Shown piece after piece: positions 1 to 6,718 of a stretch of DNA of 6,867 nt. Within the stretch, counting starts at the first letter, position 1; each line of letters begins with the position of its first letter. The notes below the pieces were generated by a model, which did no database searches, had not been told where the DNA came from, and worked only from the letters and a program-made list of their open reading frames with translations. This DNA comes from Planctomycetota bacterium (GTDB lineage: Bacteria; Planctomycetota; PUPC01; DSUN01). The stretch spans positions 1-6,867 of the forward strand of contig VGYW01000439.1 in the NCBI GenBank assembly GCA_016872875.1, in the 5' to 3' direction. The position numbers and the translations under genes were made by a program.

Positions 1-1
1 T

Positions 2-61
2 CGCCCGAACGCGAAGGATGTCGGCAGGATCGGCTTCCGCGTCGTCGTGGAGGAGAGATAG
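2..61 (+). CDS. C-terminal end of an upstream gene, possibly of the formylglycine-generating enzyme (SUMF1/FGE) fold
   Basis: Only the last 19 codons are present; the frame enters from the left edge and stops at TAG 59-61. The residues end in GRIGFRVVVEER. A closing 'GFRVV' strand followed by a few charged residues is typical of the C terminus of SUMF1/FGE-sulfatase-domain proteins, which include sulfatase-activating enzymes and many catalytically unrelated relatives common in planctomycete-type genomes. The frame shows the GC-rich codon use of the downstream genes. The next gene starts 52 bases later with no promoter or terminator that I can see between them, so co-transcription is plausible. 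The family call rests on one short motif and could be wrong; that a coding frame ends here is more secure than its identity. Confidence 0.4.
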   Translation, partial: RPNAKDVGRIGFRVVVEER

Positions 62-101
62 CCCCGAGCCTGGAATACAAAGCAATCTCAAGCCTATGAA
101 C

Positions 102-107
102 AAGGAG
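102..107 (+). promoter_or_regulatory. Shine-Dalgarno site fixing the start of the large lyase gene
   Basis: AAGGAG lies six bases before the ATG at 114. Upstream in-frame ATGs at 18 and 96 have no comparable purine-rich site. Starting at 114 also places a Lys/Arg-rich segment and a hydrophobic core exactly at the N terminus, as a Sec signal peptide requires. Confidence 0.7.
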
Positions 108-113
108 AACACG

Positions 114-3100
114 ATGAAGAAGACCACGGAAAACCGTAGGACAACCATTCTGGCGCTCGCCGCGCTGCTGGTTGGCCTGTCCGCGGCGGCCCCGCTGCCG
201 GCGACCGAGCCGCAGACCATCACGATCAAGGACTGGACCGGCCGCGGCTTCGCGCCGGACCTGGTCAGTTACACGATCGCCGCGCCCAAGGACGGCGGCA
301 AGAGCCTCCGCGTTCTGGATGCCGACGGTAAGCCGGTGCCGGTACAGGTGACGCCGGGCGAAAAGGGCAAGGCTACTCTCTCATTCGTCGCATCGGTCGC
401 ACCCACCGGCACGGCTAGCTACGCCGTGGGCAACGACGGTCAAGGCGCGCCGGCCCAGCCCGCGGTCTCCGCAGGCAAGGAGGGAGATGCGCTGGCCCTC
501 GCCAACCAACAACTGGCCGTGAAGGTGCCGGCGGTTCATGAGAAGTCGTTCGACAAGCCGGTCGCGGCGGACACGCTGCCGGCGCCGATCCTGGCGTTCC
601 GCGGTTTGGGCGGTGCATGGAAGGGCGAAGGCAGGCTCCTGCTCAAGCGGCCAGTGAAGAAGTTCGCCGTCACGCAGACGGCCAACGGGCCGGTGTACGT
701 TGAGACCCGCTATCGCCTCGACTACGCCGAGGGCGGCTGGTACGAGGCGACGATCCGCGTCACCGACCGCGCGCCGCACGCGCAGGTGACCGAAGCTTAC
801 GACCTGGGCGCGGCGAAGAACGCCGAGTTCTGGCAGCTCGACCTCTCCAAGGGTTGGAACGCCGACGAGGCCGAGCATATGAGCGTCGCGGGCCAGGGCT
901 TCTACCCGGTCCAATACCCGACGCTGGACAAGGAGGAGAAGACCGTCGCCTCCGGCCCCGGCGTGGGCAGTGATTTCCCCGGCGGCGGGGAGAACGCGCC
1001 GGTGCGTGCGATCCACCATGACTCGTGCTGGGGCGGCAAGTACGTCTCCTATTACGGCATCCAGAATGCCGAGGAGCGCAAGGCCAGTCCCGATGGGTAC
1101 GCGCTGGCCATGGTCGCGCCACTGCACAAGGGTGCCTGGCGCCGCCCCAACAGCGTGCCGGTCTTCGTGAAGAGCGGCCAGGTGCGTGTGCTGTTCCCGA
1201 TGGACGTGGCACCCATCTCCTGGCAGAACGAACCCGCGTCCGACGTGTCCCCCTTCTCCTGTCACGAGCACGATCCGTCGTTGCCGGCCACCTACGGCCG
1301 CCGCGTCTGGGGCCTGGTGCTCGCCCATCCGGCGATGATCGTCAAGCCCGAGGGGAATGTCGGCAGCCAGTGCCTGGGTTATTCGGTGCGCAACCTCTAC
1401 GGCACCGTCGGCCTCGACCGCTACAAGGATTTCGTCCTCGAGTGGAAGGACGGCGGCGTCAAATACCCGCGCGTCTTCACCACGCCCGAAGGGGTCGAGA
1501 AGTACCGCGCGGCGGTCAAGGCCGATCCTGCGTTCCCCCTGGCCACGTACGACGACCAGAAGAACCAGGCCCCCGGTCTGAAGTACTACTACCTCTTCAC
1601 CGGGGATCCCGCCGTGGCGCAGCGGGAGATCCCCGAGGTAATCAAGCAATTGGATAACGCGATTCGGTTCCACGCCGTGGCGCTCTCGGTGCCGCACCAT
1701 CATGCCCTCGGCATGTGGGGCGGGCCGCTCGGTCACGCCGAGAGCGTGCTGTCCTGGCCCGACCTGCCGGCCGACCACCGCGCCGCGATCCGCAGCCGGC
1801 TGGCGCTGCTGTGCTACCTGCTGGCCGAACCGGACGTCACCAGCGCCGGCGACGGCTCGCACCACGGCAACCCGAACATGGGCGTTGCGCGCCTCAGTGA
1901 CCGCAGCAACCTGGCCGCGCTGATCCCGGACCACCCCATGCACAAGGCCTGGGCCGAGTACATGGGCTCCTTCCTCGCCTACAAGCAGGGCACCTTCATG
2001 GCCCCCGAAGGCGCCTGGTTCGAGTACGGCGCCAGCTACCACATGCACGCCTACACCAAGATCAATCGCGGCTCGATGGGCGCGCTGGCCGACAAGGTCA
2101 CGGCCGCCGACCGCATCTGGCAGTACAACCGCCAGGACTTCGACTATTTCCTCAATCTGCTCTCGCCGTTCGATCCGCGCTATGGGAGCCGCATCATCCC
2201 CGGCATGGCCAATTCCCCGGCCGGCCAGTCGCCGCACTTCATCCAGGCCATGGGCAACTTCGCCGATTGCGACCCCGAGTTTGCCGCCAACCTGCGCTGG
2301 GCGTGGGATGCCAACGGCCGCATGATGGGCACCGGCGCCGACGGCATCACCATTCCCGCAATGGCCCGGCCCGGAATTCCAGCGAAGGCGCCGAAGCTCA
2401 CCAGCCGCATTTATCCCGGCTTCGGGGTGATCTTCCGCGCCGACCAGGGACCGGACGAGACCTGCCTCTACCTGCGCAGCGGTTACCACTGGAGCCACTG
2501 GGGCCAGGACCAGGGCAACATGATGCTCTACAGCAAAGGCGCGGTGCTGCTGCCGCCCCAGCCCTACCAGTACGGCGGCCCCAAGGACCGGTCGTTCCCG
2601 GACAAGAACTTCATGCGCTTCGGCTCGCCCGAGAATGACATGCCGCATGACTGGTCCGACAGCAACATCCTCGACGCCCGGTTCGGCGACAGTGTCGACT
2701 ACGCCTGGCACTCCACCGGCTATCCGGACTGGTACTTCACCCCCGGCGCCAAGCCCGGCTGGGGCAGCCCGCGGTTGCGGGCCGAGGCGGCCGGCACGAC
2801 CGACGGCGCCTTCACCTGGGACCGCCAGGTCGTCTTCCTCAAGAGCCCGAATCCCAAGGGCGCGAACTACTTCGTCATCCGCGGCAGCGCGAACGGCGTG
2901 GGCAGGGCCGCATCCTGGTTCTTCCTCGACCTGCTCGGTCGCAAGAGCAATGTCAGAATCGAAGGCGCGAAAGTATCGCTCGACACCGAATGGCCTACCA
3001 AGCTCGACATGATCTTCACCGACCGCGAGAAGCCGGCTTTCGAGCTCGCCGAGAACGACCTGCCCCTGGCGTACGGAGCCTACACCCGGTTGATCCGTGA

Positions 3101-3998
3101 CCTTGCGGCCGGCGAGATCGTCAGCCGCGACTGGGTCGGGGCGGACGGCAACCCGATTCGTTGGTCCAAGGCATGGAGTGGCAAGAAGGAGGATGACCCG
3201 ACTAAGTGGGAGGCGATCGCCAAGTCGGGCCATAATCCCGGCTATCCGGTGAGCGCCGATAAAACCTTTTACTACATGGACGGAAAGAAGGAACAGCATG
3301 TGGCCTTGCGCCTGCAGAGCGCGCCGGGGCAGGAAGTAGCCTGGGTGCTCTTCCCGCGCGGTGCCGGCGAAGCCGCCCCGACCGCGGCCCAGCTCGCGCC
3401 CGGCGTGACCAAGGTCGTCACCGGCGAAGGCACGGACTACGTCTTCCTCTCGGCCACGCCCTTGGAGTTCAAAGGTGAGGGCATTGAGTTTGCCGGAACC
3501 GTCGGGGCGTTGTGCGTGCCCAAGACGGGCGAGCCGGAACTGGTGCTGCTGCGCGGCAGCAAGCTCCGCTTCAAGGGCAAGACGGTCAACGGCCCGGCTG
3601 CGGCCGAGCCGCAGGTCACGGCCGAGGGCGGGAAGGTCCGCTTCGTCGCGCCCGCGCCGGTGTACGTGAAGCTGAACCACGGCAACGTGGGCGTCCGTGG
3701 CGTGGGGCCCTTCGATCTCACTTTCACGCCCGAGGGCATCACCGGCACGGTGGACGGCGGCGTCCGCACCATCGTCACCACTTGGCCAGAGAAGATCGTG
3801 CGGCCGGGCTACTGGATGGACGGCGTGCGCTGGTGCGCCGGGTTCGCCGACGAGCACTCGGTCTACAAGGGCACGGCGGCCCCGCAGCTCGCCGTCGCCT
3901 TCGGCGTCTCGGCCGGCAAGCACGAGGTGAAGATCGCCGAGTGGGAATGGGCGGCCATGCCCCCGGCGCCGCCGCGGGCAGCGTTGAACCTCAAATGA
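114..3998 (+). CDS. Large secreted heparinase II/III-like polysaccharide lyase
   Basis: This gene encodes about 1294 residues. Residues 1-30 form a Sec signal peptide: basic MKKTTENRR, hydrophobic core ILALAALLVGLSAAA, probable cleavage after Ala30. There is no lipobox Cys. Residues about 30-470 look beta-rich and match no family I can name. Residues about 480-750 look helical, with His528-530, a SHHGNPN motif (His583, His584, Asn586, Asn588) and EGAWFEYGASYHMH (Glu632 to His645). The last resembles the DG-x-x-E-x-SP-x-YH motif of heparinase III-type lyases, making Tyr642 the likely catalytic acid. Residues 792-802, HWSHWGQDQGN, match the 'HxHxDxxSF' start of the heparinase II/III beta-sheet domain. 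About 280 C-terminal residues add further beta-strands. Likely role: secreted beta-elimination of an acidic polysaccharide. It is longer than the roughly 650-800 residues usual for heparinases. The fold class is fairly sure; substrate and PL family are unknown. Confidence 0.7.
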   Translation: MKKTTENRRTTILALAALLVGLSAAAPLPATEPQTITIKDWTGRGFAPDLVSYTIAAPKDGGKSLRVLDADGKPVPVQVTPGEKGKATLSFVASVAPTGTASYAVGNDGQGAPAQPAVSAGKEGDALALANQQLAVKVPAVHEKSFDKPVAADTLPAPILAFRGLGGAWKGEGRLLLKRPVKKFAVTQTANGPVYVETRYRLDYAEGGWYEATIRVTDRAPHAQVTEAYDLGAAKNAEFWQLDLSKGWNADEAEHMSVAGQGFYPVQYPTLDKEEKTVASGPGVGSDFPGGGENAPVRAIHHDSCWGGKYVSYYGIQNAEERKASPDGYALAMVAPLHKGAWRRPNSVPVFVKSGQVRVLFPMDVAPISWQNEPASDVSPFSCHEHDPSLPATYGRRVWGLVLAHPAMIVKPEGNVGSQCLGYSVRNLYGTVGLDRYKDFVLEWKDGGVKYPRVFTTPEGVEKYRAAVKADPAFPLATYDDQKNQAPGLKYYYLFTGDPAVAQREIPEVIKQLDNAIRFHAVALSVPHHHALGMWGGPLGHAESVLSWPDLPADHRAAIRSRLALLCYLLAEPDVTSAGDGSHHGNPNMGVARLSDRSNLAALIPDHPMHKAWAEYMGSFLAYKQGTFMAPEGAWFEYGASYHMHAYTKINRGSMGALADKVTAADRIWQYNRQDFDYFLNLLSPFDPRYGSRIIPGMANSPAGQSPHFIQAMGNFADCDPEFAANLRWAWDANGRMMGTGADGITIPAMARPGIPAKAPKLTSRIYPGFGVIFRADQGPDETCLYLRSGYHWSHWGQDQGNMMLYSKGAVLLPPQPYQYGGPKDRSFPDKNFMRFGSPENDMPHDWSDSNILDARFGDSVDYAWHSTGYPDWYFTPGAKPGWGSPRLRAEAAGTTDGAFTWDRQVVFLKSPNPKGANYFVIRGSANGVGRAASWFFLDLLGRKSNVRIEGAKVSLDTEWPTKLDMIFTDREKPAFELAENDLPLAYGAYTRLIRDLAAGEIVSRDWVGADGNPIRWSKAWSGKKEDDPTKWEAIAKSGHNPGYPVSADKTFYYMDGKKEQHVALRLQSAPGQEVAWVLFPRGAGEAAPTAAQLAPGVTKVVTGEGTDYVFLSATPLEFKGEGIEFAGTVGALCVPKTGEPELVLLRGSKLRFKGKTVNGPAAAEPQVTAEGGKVRFVAPAPVYVKLNHGNVGVRGVGPFDLTFTPEGITGTVDGGVRTIVTTWPEKIVRPGYWMDGVRWCAGFADEHSVYKGTAAPQLAVAFGVSAGKHEVKIAEWEWAAMPPAPPRAALNLK

Positions 3999-4019
3999 CC
4001 GTCAAGTGGAGGACCCCTG

Positions 4020-4775
4020 ATGCCCAACAGAACAGACTCCTTCCCGTTCCGCCGGGGCAGCAACATGGGTTGCTGGCTCTCCCAGGCGAATATCCTTGAT
4101 GAACAGCACCTGGCCGGCTTCTACCGGCGTCAGCACATCGCGCGGCTGGCTGCCGCCGGGGCCGACCATATGCGCCTGCCGGTGGACTACGAGCTGATCG
4201 AGGAGCCGGATGCCCCGTATCGTCTGCGCGAGGCCGGCATGGACTGGGTGGAGCAGGCCGTCGAGTGGGCCTGGGCGGAAGGCCTGGGCGTGACCCTCGA
4301 CCTGCACAAGTGCGCCGGCATGTCGTTCTTCACCCCCGAGAGCAACCGCCTCTGGGCGGATGCCGGGCTTCAGCGCCGCTTTGCCGGGCTGTGGCGGCAG
4401 TTGGCGGAGCGGTTCAGGAGCGCGCCCCATGACCGCCTCGTCTTCGAGCTGCTGAACGAGCCGACGGCCGCCGACAACGCGCTCTGGAACGACGTCGCTG
4501 CGCAGGCCCTGGCCGCCATTCGAGAGGTTGATCCGCACCGCTGGGTCGTGATCGGGTCAAACTCCTGGAACGTTCGCTCGACCTTTGCCGACCTCCGCGA
4601 CTTCCGCGACCGGCGCGTGGCCTATGCCGTACACTGGTACGAGCCGTTCATCTTCACTCACCAGAAGGCCCCCTGGTGCGAGTGGCTCAAGACGATTGAC
4701 CTGACCGTCGAATACCCGAGCGTGCTTCCCGACCTGACGCCCCGCCAGGCGGAACTGCGCGATCCGGCGTGGTGA
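4020..4775 (+). CDS. GH5-like glycoside hydrolase, N-terminal part, cut short by an in-frame TGA
   Basis: This is the first 251 codons of a GH5 (clan GH-A, cellulase-type TIM barrel) frame. GGAGG at 4008-4012 sits seven bases before the ATG, 21 bases after the lyase stop, so the two are probably co-transcribed. Family marks in order: SNMGCWLSQ near the N terminus (the 'GxNxGxWL' strand), HMRLPVDYE with the conserved Arg, LGVTLDLHKCAG (the 'DxH' strand), FELLNEP with the acid/base Glu147, and VHWYEP with His205 and Tyr207. No signal peptide is visible, so the enzyme would be cytoplasmic. TGA at 4773-4775 ends the frame before the nucleophile strand, and the same reading frame continues at once with the missing part (to 5057). 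As it stands the product lacks the nucleophile and the last barrel strands and should be inactive unless the stop is bypassed or is a sequence error. Confidence 0.75.
   Translation: MPNRTDSFPFRRGSNMGCWLSQANILDEQHLAGFYRRQHIARLAAAGADHMRLPVDYELIEEPDAPYRLREAGMDWVEQAVEWAWAEGLGVTLDLHKCAGMSFFTPESNRLWADAGLQRRFAGLWRQLAERFRSAPHDRLVFELLNEPTAADNALWNDVAAQALAAIREVDPHRWVVIGSNSWNVRSTFADLRDFRDRRVAYAVHWYEPFIFTHQKAPWCEWLKTIDLTVEYPSVLPDLTPRQAELRDPAW
4773..4775 (+). other. Premature in-frame TGA inside the GH5 gene
   Basis: Codon 252 of the GH5 frame is TGA, in the context ...gcg tgg TGA gaa caa. Homologous sequence resumes in the same frame without any indel, so this is a point change (for example from CGA Arg or TGG Trp), a sequencing or assembly error, or a recoded stop. 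TGA also ends the lyase gene (3996-3998), this GH5 frame (5055-5057) and the PL22-like gene (6716-6718), so general reassignment of TGA is unlikely. Confidence 0.8.
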
Positions 4776-4784
4776 GAACAACTC

Positions 4785-5057
4785 ATGCTCTTTTCCGGCG
4801 AGGCGCTGGGCTATGCCCGCATGGAGCGCTGTTTTGAGCCCGTGGCGCGGTTCGCTCGCCGCACCGGCGCACCGATCTACTGCACCGAATTCGGGTGCTG
4901 GGACCCCGCGCCGCCGGAATCGCAGCTCAACTGGTTCCGCGATGCGCTCAAGCTCTTTGCGCGTTATGATGTGGCCTGGGCGCAATGGGAATACGGCTGC
5001 CTGTTCGAGCGCGACGGCACGCCTAGACCGCCGCTGGCTGTTCTGTTTGAGCATTGA
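4785..5057 (+). CDS. GH5-like glycoside hydrolase, C-terminal part after the in-frame stop
   Basis: This is the direct in-frame continuation of the frame that begins at 4020; 4785 is merely the first ATG after the TGA, and homology should begin at 4776 (codons for Glu-Gln-Leu precede it). It carries IYCTEFGCW with the predicted nucleophile Glu290 (numbered from 4020, counting the stop as 252), then VAWAQWEYGCLF, the terminal barrel strand with the conserved Trp, and a closing DGTPRPPLAVL segment typical of GH5 C termini. Alone, 90 residues cannot form a TIM barrel. The ATG at 4785 has at best a weak upstream GGTGAG, so independent translation is doubtful. Taken as one gene, 4020-5057 spans 345 codons before its terminal stop, a normal GH5 catalytic-domain size. 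Confidence 0.6.
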   Translation: MLFSGEALGYARMERCFEPVARFARRTGAPIYCTEFGCWDPAPPESQLNWFRDALKLFARYDVAWAQWEYGCLFERDGTPRPPLAVLFEH

Positions 5058-5111
5058 CGCCGAATGGGAAGCCGGCCCGCGCCAGCATGGGAAGCTGTAC
5101 GAAACGACGGA

Positions 5112-5117
5112 GAGAGG
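5112..5117 (+). promoter_or_regulatory. Probable ribosome-binding site of the cupin gene
   Basis: GAGAGG lies nine bases before the ATG at 5127. The in-frame upstream ATG at 5064 has no purine-rich leader and would add 21 residues outside the cupin fold, so 5127 is preferred. Confidence 0.5.
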
Positions 5118-5126
5118 CAGGGCGAG

Positions 5127-5546
5127 ATGATTCACCGGCGATACGATGAGGGCGAGCGGCTGGATGTGGCGGGGCTGAACGAGATCACGGTCTTCATTGA
5201 CCGCTCGCGCACGGCCCGCACCGAGGTGGGGCTGAACACCTGGCATCCGGGCCAGGACGGCCCGCCGCACCGGCACGACGCGAAGGAGCAGACCTTCTTC
5301 GTGCTCGATGGCGGCGGCGAGGTGACGGTGGACGAGGAGACCCGGCCGGTGACCGTCGGCGACGTGGTCTTCGTGCCGTGGCAGGCGTCGCATACGACCG
5401 AGGCCGGGGCTGCACCGCTGGTGTACCTGTGCCTCAACACGATTGTGACCGAGGAGCGCGAGCCGACCTTCCAAGCCATGTACGACCGCGTGGCCGCGGG
5501 CCGCACCGCCCGCTGGAAGAGCGGGGACACCAAGGTCGGCGAATAG
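5127..5546 (+). CDS. Small single-domain cupin protein
   Basis: The product is 139 residues. Cupin motif 1 is complete: PPHRHDAKEQTFFVLDG, giving His48, His50 and Glu54 (with Gln55 beside it) as metal ligands. Motif 2, GDVVFVPWQASH, supplies His89. It should fold as one cytoplasmic beta-barrel binding a divalent metal; no signal peptide is present. Small cupins in sugar operons include KdgF-type enzymes, which open the unsaturated uronates released by polysaccharide lyases, as well as sugar-isomerase-like and sugar-sensing proteins. The His/His/Gln/His spacing here (48, 50, 55, 89) fits KdgF as I remember it, but the DxFxPxR segment that follows in KdgF reads LNTIVTEER here. The metal-binding cupin call is strong; a KdgF-like role is only a hypothesis drawn from the lyase neighbours. 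The gene starts 69 bases after the GH5 stop and ends 23 bases before the PL22-like gene. Confidence 0.85.
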   Translation: MIHRRYDEGERLDVAGLNEITVFIDRSRTARTEVGLNTWHPGQDGPPHRHDAKEQTFFVLDGGGEVTVDEETRPVTVGDVVFVPWQASHTTEAGAAPLVYLCLNTIVTEEREPTFQAMYDRVAAGRTARWKSGDTKVGE

Positions 5547-5554
5547 AGGGCGCC

Positions 5555-5561
5555 ACGGAGG
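5555..5561 (+). promoter_or_regulatory. Shine-Dalgarno site fixing the start of the PL22-like gene
   Basis: ACGGAGG ends eight bases before the ATG at 5570. The open frame extends back to 5378, but that part overlaps the well-supported cupin gene and has no family resemblance, so 5570 is the start. Confidence 0.7.
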
Positions 5562-5569
5562 TCCGCATC

Positions 5570-6718
5570 ATGAGTCGAGACCGCATCCATCCTCCCGAAT
5601 CCCGCGGCTTCACCGACCAGCGCACCGGCGCGCGGGTACGAAAGGTGACGGACCATCCATCGCTCCACCATCACCCCTTCTACTACATGCCGTGCATGGA
5701 CGACGCGATGACGCGGTTGTTCTTCGTCTCGCACCGGACCGGTCGGCCGGAGATCTGGTGCGAGATACGCGCCACGGGCGAATTGCAGCAACTCACCGAC
5801 CAGCCGGACATCGCTGAATGGTCGGTGCATCCGTCGCACGACGGCCGCTTCGTCCACTACGCGGCGGGGAGCGCGGCGTGTCGCGTGTCGTGTGTTGATG
5901 GAACGGTTGACCGCCTGGTTGAGTTCGGGCCGCTCGCCGGCCGCGAGTCCGGCATGGTCGGCGCCGCCATGGGGACGACGACGGTCAGCCATGACGACCG
6001 CTACTGGGCCATGCCGGTGAAGGTGGGCGCGAAGTTCCGTTTTATCCTCATCGACACCACGACCGGGGCGCACGAAGCCATTCTCGAAGCCGATACCATC
6101 GGCCATCCGGAGTTCCACCCGTCCGACAACACGCTCCTGCGCTACGCCGGATCGTACAAGCAGCGCATCTGGGTTATCAACCGCGACGGCACGGGCAACC
6201 GGCTTGTCTATGACCGCAAGCCGCTGGACAAGCCGGGGCAGTTCGAGTGGATCGTGCACGAGACGTGGAACCCCGGCCCTCCTCGCGAGATCATCACCGC
6301 CAACTGGCCGCGAGGGTGTATCGGCATCGGCATCGACACGGGCGCCGTGCGGCCGGTCTGCGCGTTCAACGCCTGGCACCCGAGCATCAACCGCCGTGGC
6401 ACGCTCATGTGCTCCGACACAACGTTCCCCGATATCGGGCTGCAACTATTCTGCCCCCTCGACGGCGTCGGCGCGCCGACGCCGCTATGCTTTCCCGAAG
6501 CATCCTGCGAGGGAAGACATTGGAACACCGACCACTGCCCCTATGACGACGAGGATTACAGGCAGGGCAAGTGGAAGGTCTATGCCCCCCAGCACACGCA
6601 CCCGCACCCGTCGTTTTCCCCTGACGGCCGGTTCGTGGTCTTCACCTCCGACCGTACGGGGCACAGCCAGGTTTACGAAGTCGAGATACCGGAACATGAC
6701 AAGGAGGAACACCTATGA
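5570..6718 (+). CDS. Oligogalacturonide lyase-like (PL22) beta-propeller protein
   Basis: The product is 382 residues, close to the roughly 385-390 of PL22 oligogalacturonide lyases (Ogl). No signal peptide is seen, in line with the cytoplasmic role of Ogl, which beta-eliminates short unsaturated or saturated uronate oligomers. TolB-like propeller blades show as repeated 'D/SPDGR-hydrophobic' turns: LFFVSHRTGRPEIW (about 50-63), HPSHDGRFVHYAAGS, FHPSDNTLLRYAGS and FSPDGRFVVFTSDRTG. The C-terminal PQHTHPHPSFSPDG gives Gln341, His344 and His346, and NAWHPS gives His270, matching the Mn-binding Gln-x-x-His-x-His plus His set of characterised Ogl. VHETW (His230) and NRDGT (Arg205) are candidates for the catalytic base and its Arg, with the 25-residue spacing I recall from the Yersinia enzyme. 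Many PL22-like proteins in environmental genomes are untested, so galacturonate specificity is uncertain. Its stop overlaps the next ATG (ATGA). Confidence 0.85.
   Translation: MSRDRIHPPESRGFTDQRTGARVRKVTDHPSLHHHPFYYMPCMDDAMTRLFFVSHRTGRPEIWCEIRATGELQQLTDQPDIAEWSVHPSHDGRFVHYAAGSAACRVSCVDGTVDRLVEFGPLAGRESGMVGAAMGTTTVSHDDRYWAMPVKVGAKFRFILIDTTTGAHEAILEADTIGHPEFHPSDNTLLRYAGSYKQRIWVINRDGTGNRLVYDRKPLDKPGQFEWIVHETWNPGPPREIITANWPRGCIGIGIDTGAVRPVCAFNAWHPSINRRGTLMCSDTTFPDIGLQLFCPLDGVGAPTPLCFPEASCEGRHWNTDHCPYDDEDYRQGKWKVYAPQHTHPHPSFSPDGRFVVFTSDRTGHSQVYEVEIPEHDKEEHL
6701..6707 (+). promoter_or_regulatory. Strong Shine-Dalgarno site for the ORF at 6715
   Basis: AAGGAGG, a near-perfect anti-SD match, lies seven bases before the ATG at 6715, inside the last codons of the PL22-like gene. 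The ATGA overlap at 6715-6718 suggests translational coupling. Confidence 0.65.

Noticed and set aside
18..113. Earlier in-frame starts (ATG 18 and ATG 96) for the lyase gene
   Set aside because: Neither has a ribosome-binding site, ATG 18 overlaps the tail of the upstream gene, and both would bury the signal peptide behind extra polar residues.
381..3923. 1180-codon open frame on the - strand opposite the lyase gene
   Set aside because: It mirrors the codon structure of a GC-rich gene, lacks recognisable motifs, and is Arg/Gly/Val/His-rich low-order sequence. The + strand has a signal peptide, a ribosome-binding site and catalytic motifs.
3999..4019. Terminator or promoter between the lyase and GH5 genes
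   Set aside because: The 21-base gap holds only the ribosome-binding site; there is no hairpin or T-run.
4773..4775. TGA reassigned to an amino acid throughout the genome
   Set aside because: TGA is the natural end of the lyase, GH5 and PL22-like genes at positions where homologous domains are complete, so standard decoding fits better.
5378..5569. N-terminal extension of the PL22-like protein back to 5378
   Set aside because: That part overlaps the cupin coding sequence out of frame and has no PL22 similarity; ATG 5570 has a strong ribosome-binding site.
5132..6445. 437-codon open frame on the - strand opposite the cupin and PL22-like genes
   Set aside because: It spans two well-supported + strand genes and shows no family motif; it is a shadow of high GC at third positions.
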